Shown here: one piece after another, positions 1 through 8,260 of the stretch
How positions within the stretch are numbered: position 1 is the stretch's first letter
How the letters are laid out: each line of letters begins with the position of its first letter
NCBI RefSeq assembly: GCF_029211265.1
Contig: NZ_JARGEL010000013.1
Location: 248,001-312,000 of the forward strand
Direction of reading: 5' to 3'
DNA: 64,000 nt
Source of the DNA: Extensimonas soli
Lineage (GTDB): Bacteria; Pseudomonadota; Gammaproteobacteria; Burkholderiales; Burkholderiaceae_C
The notes under the pieces: generated by a model
Database searches by the model: none
Told to the model about the DNA's origin: nothing
Seen by the model: the letters and a program-made list of their open reading frames with translations, nothing else
Position numbers and translations under genes: made by a program

Positions 1-1
1 C

Positions 2-145
2 GTCAAGTTTGCCGAAGCAGTGTTTGTCCTTCACTGCTTCCAGAAAAAAAGCAAGCGCGGCATTGCCGTGCCAAAGGAGGACATGGAGATCATCGAGGCA
101 AGGCTGAAAATTGCCGAAGCGTATGTAAAGGGGGCGCGGAAATGA
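2..145 (+). CDS. HigB/Gp49-like toxin, C-terminal part
   Basis: This is the last 47 codons of a gene that begins before the window. The residues AVFVLHCFQKKSKRG followed by a lysine-rich helix match the C-terminus of phage Gp49/HigB-type RelE-superfamily toxins, which cleave mRNA on the ribosome. Its stop codon TGA (143-145) overlaps the ATG of the next gene (142-144), which is a HigA-like helix-turn-helix protein. This toxin-first order with an ATGA overlap is the usual higBA arrangement. Only the end is visible, so the catalytic part cannot be checked. Confidence 0.75.
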   Translation, partial: VKFAEAVFVLHCFQKKSKRGIAVPKEDMEIIEARLKIAEAYVKGARK

Positions 146-477
146 AAACTCGACTTGTCGATGGCGTTGAAGTGCGCCAAGGCTCAGGCAACGTGTTTGC
201 CGACCTTGGCTTGGCTGATGCCGAAAAACTCAAGATCAAAATGGGTCTTGTCATCGAGATCAGGAAAGCCATGCGCAGCCGTGGTCTGACACAACAGGAA
301 GCTGCCAAACGGATGGGCATTACCCAGCCCAAAGTTTCCGACATGATGCGCGGCGACTTCACCAACCTGTCTGAGCGCAAACTGATGGATTGCCTTACGC
401 GGCTGGGCTACGACATTGAAATCAAGGTGCGACCTGCCAAGGCGGAAGTCGGGCATCTGATGCTTGCGGCGGTTTGA
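142..477 (+). CDS. HigA-like XRE-family antitoxin
   Basis: A 111-residue protein with a helix-turn-helix of the XRE type at about residues 48-70 (GLTQQEAAKRMGITQPKVSD). Family knowledge: such proteins neutralise the partner toxin and repress their own promoter. The ATG overlaps the toxin stop, so the pair is translationally coupled. The C-terminus (about 85-111) is the likely toxin-contact part. The module stands directly before the glycan operon, separated by 63 bp, and may mark the edge of an accessory region. Confidence 0.8.
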   Translation: MKTRLVDGVEVRQGSGNVFADLGLADAEKLKIKMGLVIEIRKAMRSRGLTQQEAAKRMGITQPKVSDMMRGDFTNLSERKLMDCLTRLGYDIEIKVRPAKAEVGHLMLAAV

Positions 478-540
478 TGCCAAGCCTCCAGCGGGCTGTG
501 TCCCGCAAACATAGCGACGTCGTGAGGAAGGCATAAGGCC

Positions 541-2373
541 ATGTGCGGCATCTTCGGCTACTGGGATCGGGCGCGGCGCGCCTTGCCGCACGAGGCTCTG
601 CATGCGATGGCGCGCACGCTCGCGCACCGCGGGCCGGACGACGAGGGCATTCACCACCAGCCGCAGCGCGGTGTGGCCCTGGGCAACCGGCGGCTGGCGA
701 TCATCGACATCGCCGGTGGGCACCAGCCCTTCGTGAGCGACTGCGGCCGGATCGCCGTGGTGCAAAACGGCGAAATCTTCAACCACGTGGAACTGGCCGC
801 CGAACTGCGTGCACAGGGCGTGCAGCTGCACACACACTCCGACACCGAAGTCATCCTGCGCCTGTACGAGCGCGAAGGCATCGCCTGCCTGCGCCGCCTC
901 AATGGCATGTTTGCGATCGCCATCGACGACGCGCGCGAAGATGCGCTGTACCTGGCGCGCGACCGCATCGGCGTCAAACCGCTGTACGTGGCCGACGACG
1001 GGCAGCGGCTGCTGTTTGCTTCAGAAATCAAGGCATTTTGGCCGCAAACGCTTGCAGGGCAAGCACGAGCAGCTATCGACCTGGAAGCAATCCACCATTA
1101 CCTGAGCTTCAACTACATCCCGCCGCCCTGGACGGCCTACGCCGGCGTGCGCCACCTCATGCCCGGCACCTGGCACAAATACACGCGCGGCCGCCACGTG
1201 CACACAGAGCGCTGGTGGAGCCTGGCAGACCAGCGCGAGCGCGAGCAGTGCTTCGAGGACTGGGCCGAAGAATTCCTGGCCCTGCTCGACGACGCCGTGC
1301 GCATCCGCCTGCGCGCCGACGTGCCTTTTGGCGCCTTTCTCTCGGGCGGGGTGGATTCGAGCACCATCGTCGCCCTCATGGCGCGGCATGTGCAGGCGCC
1401 GGTGCGCAGCTTCAGCATCGGCTTTGCCGATCCGCGCTATGACGAATCCGCCCATGCCGAACTGGCGGCGAGGCGCTTTGGCTGCACGCACACCAGCGAG
1501 ATGGCCGAACTCAACATGCTGAGCCGCTGGCCACAGGTGCTGCACCAGCTCGACCAGCCGCACGGCGACGCATCCTTCATGCCCACGCTGCGCGTGAGCG
1601 AACTCGCGGCGCGGCACGTGAAAGTGGTGCTGACCGGCGACGGCGGCGATGAACTGTTTGCGGGCTACGACAAATACGCCCAGTTCTTCGCCCGGCCCGA
1701 CGCACTGGCCCTGCCGCAGCCGGCATTCGAGCGTAGCTACTTCGACAGCATTTCGCTCTTCACCCCTGCAGCCAAGAACGCGCTGTACCGCCCCGAGGTG
1801 CGCGCACGGCTCGAAGGACTGGACAGCTTCAGCGCCGCTGCGCAGCCCTGGCTGCAAGAGGCGCAGCACTTCGACCGCATCAACCAGGCGCTGTACCTGG
1901 ACATGCAACTGCTGCTGAGCGGCAACAACCTGGTCAAGCCCGACCGCATGGGCATGGCCGTGGGCCTGGAGGCGCGCACGCCTTTCCTTGACTGGCGCCT
2001 GATGGAATTTGCCTTCCGCGCCCGCGGCGCGACCAAGCTGGCGCCGGATGGCGACAAAAAACACTGGTTCAAACGCGCCGTGGCCCCGCTGATCGGCGAA
2101 GATCTGGCCTACCGCAAAAAGCAGATGTTCACCGTACCCATAGGCGACTGGTTCCGCACGGAATGCTACCCCTGGCTGCGCAACCTACTTCAAAATAGTG
2201 AGCTGCTTATGCAGTCTTTTCAAGTGAAAGAGATAGATTTGATGCTGGAAAAGCACCGATCCGGCAGCGTCAACTACACGCGCGAGTTGCGCGCACTGGC
2301 CGCGCTGGCGTTGTGGGCGCAGACCCAGGGACTTGGGCCAGGCATGGCGCCGACCGGAGAGGATCGCGCATGA
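541..2373 (+). CDS. asnB: Glutamine-dependent asparagine synthase family amidotransferase
   Basis: 610 residues. It starts MCGIFGYW, so Cys2 is the nucleophile of a class II glutamine amidotransferase domain (about 2-200). The synthetase domain has the PP-loop SGGVDSSTIVAL (about 269-280) and the conserved TGDGGDELFAGY (about 364-376). Family role: transfer of ammonia from glutamine to an adenylated carboxyl group. Free-living AsnB makes asparagine, but homologues in O-antigen and glycan clusters amidate sugars, and the position at the head of this operon favours a sugar substrate. The start has a GAGGAAGG ribosome site. The 3' end overlaps the next gene by ATGA. A copy of short repeat D lies in frame at 1032-1077, and a second D-like stretch is near 2195-2240. 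Substrate unknown. Confidence 0.85.
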   Translation: MCGIFGYWDRARRALPHEALHAMARTLAHRGPDDEGIHHQPQRGVALGNRRLAIIDIAGGHQPFVSDCGRIAVVQNGEIFNHVELAAELRAQGVQLHTHSDTEVILRLYEREGIACLRRLNGMFAIAIDDAREDALYLARDRIGVKPLYVADDGQRLLFASEIKAFWPQTLAGQARAAIDLEAIHHYLSFNYIPPPWTAYAGVRHLMPGTWHKYTRGRHVHTERWWSLADQREREQCFEDWAEEFLALLDDAVRIRLRADVPFGAFLSGGVDSSTIVALMARHVQAPVRSFSIGFADPRYDESAHAELAARRFGCTHTSEMAELNMLSRWPQVLHQLDQPHGDASFMPTLRVSELAARHVKVVLTGDGGDELFAGYDKYAQFFARPDALALPQPAFERSYFDSISLFTPAAKNALYRPEVRARLEGLDSFSAAAQPWLQEAQHFDRINQALYLDMQLLLSGNNLVKPDRMGMAVGLEARTPFLDWRLMEFAFRARGATKLAPDGDKKHWFKRAVAPLIGEDLAYRKKQMFTVPIGDWFRTECYPWLRNLLQNSELLMQSFQVKEIDLMLEKHRSGSVNYTRELRALAALALWAQTQGLGPGMAPTGEDRA

Positions 2374-3617
2374 AGCAGCGGCCTATCTGGCTGTTCGTCT
2401 GTTATGGCGGCGGGCACGTCCGGGCCCTGTTGCCCGTGGCTGAGCGCGTGCGCGCTCTGGGTGTGGCCGAGCCGCTGATGCTTGCGCTCACCACGGCGGC
2501 GCCAATCGCCCGCGCCCGGGGAGTGCCCACCCTCGGTTTTCGTGACCTTCTCGAGCCCGGTGACCACCTCGCGCTCGCGGTTGGTGAGCGGCTTGCAGAT
2601 CAACTCACCATGCAGGCCGCCGAGCGGGACGAATCGGTGGCCTACCTGGGCCTGTCCTACACCGATCTCGAGCAACGGCACGGCCCGGTCGAGGCTGCCG
2701 AGCGCTACGCGCGCTATGGTCGCCTGGCCTTCCTGCCGCTTACTGTCCTCGAGCGGGCATTGCGGCGGGTGCAACCGGCGCTGGTGCTCGCCACCAACTC
2801 GCCGCGCGCGGAGCAGGCTGCGATCGAGTCCGCCCGCGCGCTTGGCATCCCTAGCCTTTGTCTGCTCGACCTCTTTGGCATCTGGGAGCGCGAGCGCCTC
2901 GTCCGTGCCGACTATGCCGACGCGCTCTGTGTTTTGAACGGGGCGGTGCGAGCGGCTTTCGTCGCTGCAGGGCGTCCGCCGGAGCAGGTCTTCGTCACGG
3001 GCAACCCCGCCTTTGATGGCCTGAGCGACCCTACGCTGCCCGCGCTGGGCGCCGGGCTGCGTCGTGAGGCGGGGTTCGATGGGAAATACGTGCTTTTGCT
3101 CGCCACCTCGCCCGAGCCGGAGCGCGTCCCGGGAATCACCGCCGTTGGCGACCCGCAGTGGCCGCGGCGCATCGAGCAGCGTCTGATCGAAACGGTCCGG
3201 GGTGACCCGCGGCTCGCGCTTTGGTTGCGCCGCCACCCCAGCGAGCCGCCGGTCGACGTGGTTGACGCCCTCGCGCACCCGCGCATCCGCGTAGCCGGCG
3301 CTGAGGTGCCGTTGCACGCCTGGCTGCACGCGGGTGACGAGGTGCTGGTGACGGTTTCAACGGTCGGCGTCGAAGCGGCGCTTGCCGGACGGCCGGTTAC
3401 GCAGATACGAGGCTCCATCCTCGATGGGTTGAGTCCGTTTGACCGTATGGGCGTGGCCACCCGAACCGTGGGGTGGGATGAATTGGGAAGTGCATGGTCG
3501 GGGCCACTGATGGGGCTGAGCAAGGACCAGAATCCGCCGAGCGACTTGGCTCTTTCTGCCACCGATGCAGTGTTGAATGTTGCGCTACGACTCCAATTGG
3601 GAGGGACGGGCTCATGA
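2370..3617 (+). CDS. GT-B-fold glycosyltransferase/epimerase-like protein
   Basis: 415 residues with no certain family assignment. The N-terminus (IWLFVCYGGGHVRALLPVA) has the glycine-rich loop of GT-B enzymes such as MurG, PseG and UDP-GlcNAc 2-epimerases. The C-terminal half carries a second Rossmann-like part with VTVSTVGVEAALAG, resembling the nucleotide-sugar binding turn of that fold. The start at 2370 is chosen because it gives an ATGA overlap with asnB; an upstream in-frame start at 2313 would lie inside asnB. It could be the transferase that moves the nonulosonic acid, or a nucleotide-sugar hydrolase. The fold call is fairly safe, the role is inference. Confidence 0.6.
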   Translation: MKQRPIWLFVCYGGGHVRALLPVAERVRALGVAEPLMLALTTAAPIARARGVPTLGFRDLLEPGDHLALAVGERLADQLTMQAAERDESVAYLGLSYTDLEQRHGPVEAAERYARYGRLAFLPLTVLERALRRVQPALVLATNSPRAEQAAIESARALGIPSLCLLDLFGIWERERLVRADYADALCVLNGAVRAAFVAAGRPPEQVFVTGNPAFDGLSDPTLPALGAGLRREAGFDGKYVLLLATSPEPERVPGITAVGDPQWPRRIEQRLIETVRGDPRLALWLRRHPSEPPVDVVDALAHPRIRVAGAEVPLHAWLHAGDEVLVTVSTVGVEAALAGRPVTQIRGSILDGLSPFDRMGVATRTVGWDELGSAWSGPLMGLSKDQNPPSDLALSATDAVLNVALRLQLGGTGS

Positions 3618-4618
3618 GGCTTCGCGTCATCGAACTGAACGAGGCGCAGCGGCGGTTCGAGGGGCTTGCGCCGAGTTTGCAAGTTGCCAGTGTGAGTCCG
3701 GCGTTCGCAGCTGCCGACGCGAGGAGAAGTTCGGCGTTGCGGTGTATCCACGTGGCTCTTGAGTGTTGCGAGTTTGAATGGATGACCTCGGTGCACTTGC
3801 AGCCCTTTTTGGGCCGTTCGGATTGGCGAGGTGCCATTTCGCCCTATGGGTACGGTGGCATCCTAACCACGTGCTCGGATCGCGAATGGCTTCAGGAGGC
3901 ATGGGCGTTCTGGCAGCAGTGGTGTTGCGAGCATGGAGTTGTGGCTGAGTTGGGACGTTTTCATCCGCATTTGGCCTCTGAAGCGGCATTTTTCGGTCGC
4001 GTGCACCTGAATCGGCAAACGGTGTCGATAGACCTTCGCTGCGGGGAGATCAGCGCGGGTTTCAACCTGCTGACAAAAAGAAAAATCAGCCGCGCGCGGC
4101 GGCATGCGGTGCTGACACGCTGGAGCCGCAACGCCCTCGACTGGGAAAGATTTGGCCGCTTTTACCTTGAGGCGATGGTTGCCATGGGCGCGCAGCCGTT
4201 CTACCTGTTCCAAAATTCATACTTCGAAGCGATCCGTCTTTTGCAGCAGTCCCGCCTGTTGATCTGCGAACTGGATGGGGAGTGGCTCTCGGCGGGTATT
4301 TACTTGTTCGGAGGCTGTGTTGCGGAGTATCACCTCGGTGCCAGCAGTCCAAGCGGAAAGTCGATTGGCACGCCTTATTTGATGCAATGCGTTGCAGCGG
4401 AAGCGGCGCAGTCTGAGGGGCTCGATTGGCTTTATCTCGGCGGGGGGACGGATACGAGAGAAGACAACTCTTTGTTGTTTTACAAACTTGGGTTTTCTCG
4501 GATCACTCGAAGCTTTTATGTCGGCGAAGCGGTTCATGACCCCGAAACCTATTGGGCGCTCGCGGCGCAGCGTGGGTACAGTCTCGAGACGCCGCCGCCA
4601 CGAGTGCTGCTGGACTAA
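3614..4618 (+). CDS. FemAB/GNAT-like acyltransferase
   Basis: 334 residues. The pattern in the C-terminal half (ELDGEWLSAGIYLFGG, then YHLGASSPSGKS, then GLDWLYLGGGTD and YKLGFS) is that of FemAB-related GNAT proteins, which transfer acyl or aminoacyl groups. The nonulosonate route needs an N-acetyltransferase between aminotransferase and hydrolysing epimerase, and no other candidate is present, so this could fill that step or decorate the finished sugar; both are inferences. It overlaps the preceding gene by ATGA. Its base composition is visibly less GC-rich than its neighbours (runs such as TTGTTGTTTTACAAACTTGG), which suggests acquisition from elsewhere. Confidence 0.6.
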   Translation: MRLRVIELNEAQRRFEGLAPSLQVASVSPAFAAADARRSSALRCIHVALECCEFEWMTSVHLQPFLGRSDWRGAISPYGYGGILTTCSDREWLQEAWAFWQQWCCEHGVVAELGRFHPHLASEAAFFGRVHLNRQTVSIDLRCGEISAGFNLLTKRKISRARRHAVLTRWSRNALDWERFGRFYLEAMVAMGAQPFYLFQNSYFEAIRLLQQSRLLICELDGEWLSAGIYLFGGCVAEYHLGASSPSGKSIGTPYLMQCVAAEAAQSEGLDWLYLGGGTDTREDNSLLFYKLGFSRITRSFYVGEAVHDPETYWALAAQRGYSLETPPPRVLLD

Positions 4619-4640
4619 TCAGCATTCATGTGGAGCATTC

Positions 4641-5330
4641 ATGACGCGCGATCCATTGTGGGAAGAAATTTTTACCGAGCGCGCATGGGGGCGATACCCC
4701 AGCGAGGACCTCGTTCGGTTCGGTGCACAGCGGCTAGGCCATCGGCAGCCTCGAAGCGATGTGCGGGTGCTGGAGGTTGGCTTCGGAACTGGCGCCAATC
4801 TTTGGTACTTCGCCCGCGAGGGATATTCTGTTGCGGGATTGGAGGGTACCGAAGCGGGCTGCCGAAGGGCTCGTTCCCGCCTCGATCTGGAGGTGCCTGG
4901 ATGGAATCGCGTCGTGAGCGAAGAATGTTTGCGTGTCGGCGACATGTGTGAACCTATGCCGTGGGCTACCGACACGTTCGACGCGGTGGTCGACTGTAAC
5001 GCCGTCATGTGTGTCGACCATGCATCGGCCTGCGAGGTCTACGCTGAAATGCATCGAGTGTGTCGGCCTGGTGGGTGGCTCTATGCTCGAACTCCGGCTT
5101 CAGGGACTTGGGGCGAAGGGACCGGTGAGGCATGCGGTCATCACGCATGGCGTTGCTCGGAGGGGCCATTCTCGGGCACAGGCATAGCTCGATTTGCAAC
5201 GGAGTCCGATTTGCCCCTCTTGTTTGCGTCGTGGGAGTTGGTGAGTGTCGAGCAGGCATCGCGAACCCTGGAAGGCCGCCAAAAGATACACATCGAATGG
5301 GTTGTCATTGGGAGAAAGGCGTCGACGTGA
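4641..5330 (+). CDS. SAM-dependent methyltransferase (class I)
   Basis: 229 residues. Motif I is VLEVGFGTGANLWYFA (about 43-58), followed by an acidic turn (GLEGTEAG), the DAVVDCNAV strand (motif IV) and the HRVCRPGGWL post-motif: a typical class I Rossmann methyltransferase. The start at 4641 follows the preceding gene by 22 bp; a second ATG at 4628 is out of frame. Its stop overlaps the GTG start of the cytidylyltransferase gene. In the nonulosonate context a sugar N- or O-methyltransferase is the natural guess, since methylated legionaminic derivatives are known in Campylobacter. Substrate not visible. It shares the lower GC of its upstream neighbour. Confidence 0.75.
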   Translation: MTRDPLWEEIFTERAWGRYPSEDLVRFGAQRLGHRQPRSDVRVLEVGFGTGANLWYFAREGYSVAGLEGTEAGCRRARSRLDLEVPGWNRVVSEECLRVGDMCEPMPWATDTFDAVVDCNAVMCVDHASACEVYAEMHRVCRPGGWLYARTPASGTWGEGTGEACGHHAWRCSEGPFSGTGIARFATESDLPLLFASWELVSVEQASRTLEGRQKIHIEWVVIGRKAST

Positions 5331-6043
5331 CCAGCCTCACCATCGCCACCATCTGCGCGCGCGGCGGTAGCAAGGGCTTGCCGCGCAAGAATGTGCAGCC
5401 GTTCGCGGGCAAGCCGCTCATCGTGCACAGCATTGAGCAAGCGCAGGCCTGCGCCCAGATCACCGGGGTGTATGTTTCGACGGACGATGAGGAAATCGCG
5501 GCAGTGGCCGAGGCGGCAGGGGCCATCGTGCCCTACCGGCGACCGACGGAGCTGGCTTCCGACGAGGCGAGCAAGCTCCCGGTCATCGAACACCTCTTGC
5601 AGCACCTCGAAGCGTCGGGCCTCGCTATTGCCACAGTGGTTGACCTGCAGCCCACCTCGCCGCTGCGCACCGCCGAAGACATTGCCGGCGCGCTGGCCGT
5701 GTTCGCCGAGACCGCTGCTGAACTTGTCGTGAGCGTCACTGAGCCTTCGCACAACCCCTACTACACGCTGGTCGAGGCGCAGCCCGACGGCACGCTTGCA
5801 CTGTCCAAACCCGCGGCTTTCGCGCGGCGGCAGGATGCGCCGACCGTCTGGGGGCTCAATGGCGCGATTTATGTCTGGCAGCGCGCAGCCATCGCGCGCG
5901 CCGTGCGAGACGGTTTCTGGAGCGTCCCTGTGCGGGCCTATGCCATGCCGCGCGCGCGTTCGGTCGACATTGATGACCGGTTTGACCTCGAACTCGCCAA
6001 TTGGCTGTACCGGCACACGCTCAACCCCGATTCCGAGGATTGA
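5327..6043 (+). CDS. neuA: CMP-nonulosonate cytidylyltransferase (NeuA/LegF/PseF family)
   Basis: 238 residues. It opens with the CTP-binding signature ICARGGSKGLPRKN, followed by GKPLIVHSIEQA and VDLQPTSPLR, all diagnostic of CMP-sialic acid, legionaminic or pseudaminic acid synthetases. Reaction: nonulosonic acid plus CTP gives CMP-sugar plus pyrophosphate, in the cytoplasm. The start is taken as GTG 5327, forming a GTGA overlap with the methyltransferase stop; the catalytic loop begins only a few residues later, as is normal for the family. neuB follows after 4 bp. Which nonulosonic acid is used cannot be told from this gene. Confidence 0.85.
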   Translation: MTSLTIATICARGGSKGLPRKNVQPFAGKPLIVHSIEQAQACAQITGVYVSTDDEEIAAVAEAAGAIVPYRRPTELASDEASKLPVIEHLLQHLEASGLAIATVVDLQPTSPLRTAEDIAGALAVFAETAAELVVSVTEPSHNPYYTLVEAQPDGTLALSKPAAFARRQDAPTVWGLNGAIYVWQRAAIARAVRDGFWSVPVRAYAMPRARSVDIDDRFDLELANWLYRHTLNPDSED

Positions 6044-6047
6044 ATCC

Positions 6048-7085
6048 ATGCCCGACGTGTTCATCATTGCCGAGGCCGGCGTCAACCACAACGGCCGTCT
6101 CGATCTCGCACTCGCGCTCTGCGACGCCGCCCGCGCCGCAGGTGCCGACGCGGTCAAGTTCCAGACCTTTCGCGCGGAGGACGTGGTGACGCCGAGCGCT
6201 GCGACGGCTGACTACCAGCGCACCAACACCGGAGCGACGAGTCAGTTCGAAATGATCCGCGCGCTCGAACTCGACTTTGATGCTCACGCGCGCATCGCTG
6301 AGCATTGCGCGCAGATCGGTATCGAGTTCTTTTCGACACCCTTTTCGGAGGCTGCCGTCGACGAACTTGTCACCCTCGGCGTGCGGCGTCTCAAGCTGCC
6401 CTCGGGCGAGTTGACCAACCGGCCACTGCTTGAACGCGCGGCCGACGCCGGTTTGCCGTTGCTCGTCTCCACCGGCATGGCCACGCTCGGTGAGGTGCAC
6501 GAGGCGCTGGGCTGGATCCGCGCGCGCTGGGCAGCCACGAGCCACGTCGGCGACACTGCGCCTGTGCTCACGGTGTTGCATTGCACCTCGGCCTATCCCG
6601 CGCCTGCTGACGCACTCAACCTGCGCGCAATTCTGACGCTCGCACAGGCCACGGGTCTGCCCGTGGGCTATTCGGACCATTCCCAAGGTGTCGAGGCAGC
6701 GCTGGCTGCCGTAGCGCTGGGCGCGCAGGTGATCGAAAAGCACCTCACGCTCGACCAAAACCTGCCCGGCCCCGACCACAGCGCGTCCGCCGACCCGTCT
6801 GAGTTCACGAGACTGGTGGCGGGCATCCGCATGGTCAGTTCCATGCTGGGCGACGGAGTGAAGCGGCCGCAATCCATTGAGGCGAACACGCGCGATGTCG
6901 CAAGGCGAAGCGTGGTCGTTATACGTGATCTTCCTGCAGGCCACGTGCTCGGCGCGGCCGACCTCGCTTTGCGCCGGCCCGGCACAGGCCTGCCGCCATC
7001 GGCGCTCGCGTTCTTGCCCGGGCGGCGGCTGCAGGGCCCGGTAGCGGCCTGGACGACGCTTACGATGGAGCAGCTTGCACCATGA
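6048..7085 (+). CDS. neuB: Nonulosonic acid synthase (NeuB/LegI family)
   Basis: 345 residues. N-terminal TIM-barrel with FIIAEAGVNHNG, AVKFQTF, LKLPSGELTN, LVSTGMA, HCTSAYP, GYSDHSQG and VIEKHLTLD, the standard NeuB signatures; a C-terminal SAF (antifreeze-like) domain occupies about 285-345. It condenses phosphoenolpyruvate with a hexosamine-type sugar (ManNAc, or 2,4-diacetamido-trideoxymannose for legionaminic acid). Starts 4 bp after neuA and overlaps neuC by ATGA, so the three are coupled. The presence of a dehydratase and an aminotransferase downstream makes a legionaminic-type substrate more likely than plain ManNAc. Confidence 0.88.
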   Translation: MPDVFIIAEAGVNHNGRLDLALALCDAARAAGADAVKFQTFRAEDVVTPSAATADYQRTNTGATSQFEMIRALELDFDAHARIAEHCAQIGIEFFSTPFSEAAVDELVTLGVRRLKLPSGELTNRPLLERAADAGLPLLVSTGMATLGEVHEALGWIRARWAATSHVGDTAPVLTVLHCTSAYPAPADALNLRAILTLAQATGLPVGYSDHSQGVEAALAAVALGAQVIEKHLTLDQNLPGPDHSASADPSEFTRLVAGIRMVSSMLGDGVKRPQSIEANTRDVARRSVVVIRDLPAGHVLGAADLALRRPGTGLPPSALAFLPGRRLQGPVAAWTTLTMEQLAP

Positions 7086-8248
7086 GCGTTCCGATCGCAC
7101 CCCGCAGTGTGTTCTACGTCACGGGCACCCGCGCCGATTTTGGCTTGATGGCGGATGTGCTCGCACGCATCCATGCTCATCCGGGGTTGCAGCTCAAGCT
7201 GGCCGTCACCGGCATGCACCTGAGCCCGGCGTTCGGCGATACGGTGCGCGAGATTGAGGCGAGTGGCCTGCCAATCGTTGCGCGCATCCCGACCGAGGTC
7301 GAATCGCGCAGCCCTGCGGCCATGGCGCGCGGCATTGGTCAAATGGTGGTGGCGCTCACTGAGGTGCTCGAACGCGAACACCCTGACCTGATGCTCCTCG
7401 TCGGCGACCGCGGCGAAATGCTTGCTGGTGCCATCGCTGCGCTGCATCTGGGCATTCCCAATGTGCATCTGCATGGGGGGGAGCGCTCGGGCACGGTCGA
7501 TGAGCCGGTGCGCCATGCCATCACCAAGCTCAGCCACTGGCACTTCGTCGCCACCGCAACCTCGCGGGAACGGGTGATTCGCCTGGGCGAGCGGCCCGAG
7601 CACGTGTGGGTGACCGGGGCGCCCAGCCTCGACGGGCTTGGCGCTGTGCTCGACGCACCGCGCGAGCAGACGCTCGCGCGTCTCGGCCTTGGGGCTGGCG
7701 CGCGTTATGCCCTGGTGTTGTTTCACCCGGTGGTGCAGCAAATGCACGACGCGGCCACTCAGACCCATGCACTGGCTGAGGCGCTTGAGCGTGTGGCGGG
7801 CGAGCACGACCTGCATCTCGTCTGGCTTGAACCCAATGCCGATGCGGGCTCAGGCGGCATCTTGCAGGCGCTGGACGCGGCTACGGCGCGCCTCGGCGAT
7901 CGGCTCGTTCGTATCACCCACCTTGCGCGCGAACATTACCTCGAAGCGCTGCGCCACGCCGAGGTGCTGGTGGGTAACTCGTCCTCGGGCATCATCGAGG
8001 CGGCGTCGCTCGGCACCCCCGTGGTCAACATCGGCGACCGGCAGCGATGCCGTGAACGCAATGCCAATACCCGGGACTGCAGGGTCGACGTGCTGGCGAT
8101 CGAAGGAGCGTTGCGGCAGGCGCTGCTCCATGGGCGATCTTCCCCCACCAACGTTTACGGTGACGGGCATGCAGTCGAGCGCATCATCCGCCTGCTGGTC
8201 GAGACGCCGTTGGCGGCGGACCTGCTCGAGAAAGTCAACACGTATTGA
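7082..8248 (+). CDS. neuC: Hydrolysing UDP-sugar 2-epimerase (NeuC/LegG family)
   Basis: 388 residues with the UDP-GlcNAc 2-epimerase fold: VTGTRADFGLM at the N-terminus, LLVGDRGEMLAGA, HLHGGERSGTVDEPVRHAI, LFHPVVQQMHD and the UDP-binding VGNSSSGIIEAASLGTPVVN. The NeuC/LegG type releases UDP and inverts C2 to supply the substrate of NeuB. The ATG at 7082 overlaps the neuB stop. There is a 12-bp gap to the next gene. Whether it acts on UDP-GlcNAc or a 4-amino-trideoxy sugar is not visible; the surrounding genes favour the latter. Confidence 0.87.
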   Translation: MSVPIAPRSVFYVTGTRADFGLMADVLARIHAHPGLQLKLAVTGMHLSPAFGDTVREIEASGLPIVARIPTEVESRSPAAMARGIGQMVVALTEVLEREHPDLMLLVGDRGEMLAGAIAALHLGIPNVHLHGGERSGTVDEPVRHAITKLSHWHFVATATSRERVIRLGERPEHVWVTGAPSLDGLGAVLDAPREQTLARLGLGAGARYALVLFHPVVQQMHDAATQTHALAEALERVAGEHDLHLVWLEPNADAGSGGILQALDAATARLGDRLVRITHLAREHYLEALRHAEVLVGNSSSGIIEAASLGTPVVNIGDRQRCRERNANTRDCRVDVLAIEGALRQALLHGRSSPTNVYGDGHAVERIIRLLVETPLAADLLEKVNTY

Positions 8249-8260
8249 GAACGTCGCCCG

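Noticed and set aside
541-2373. AsnB as ordinary asparagine synthetase of amino acid metabolism only
   Set aside because: Not excluded biochemically, but its ATGA coupling to glycan genes makes a sugar-modifying role at least as likely, so the gene symbol is used for the family only.
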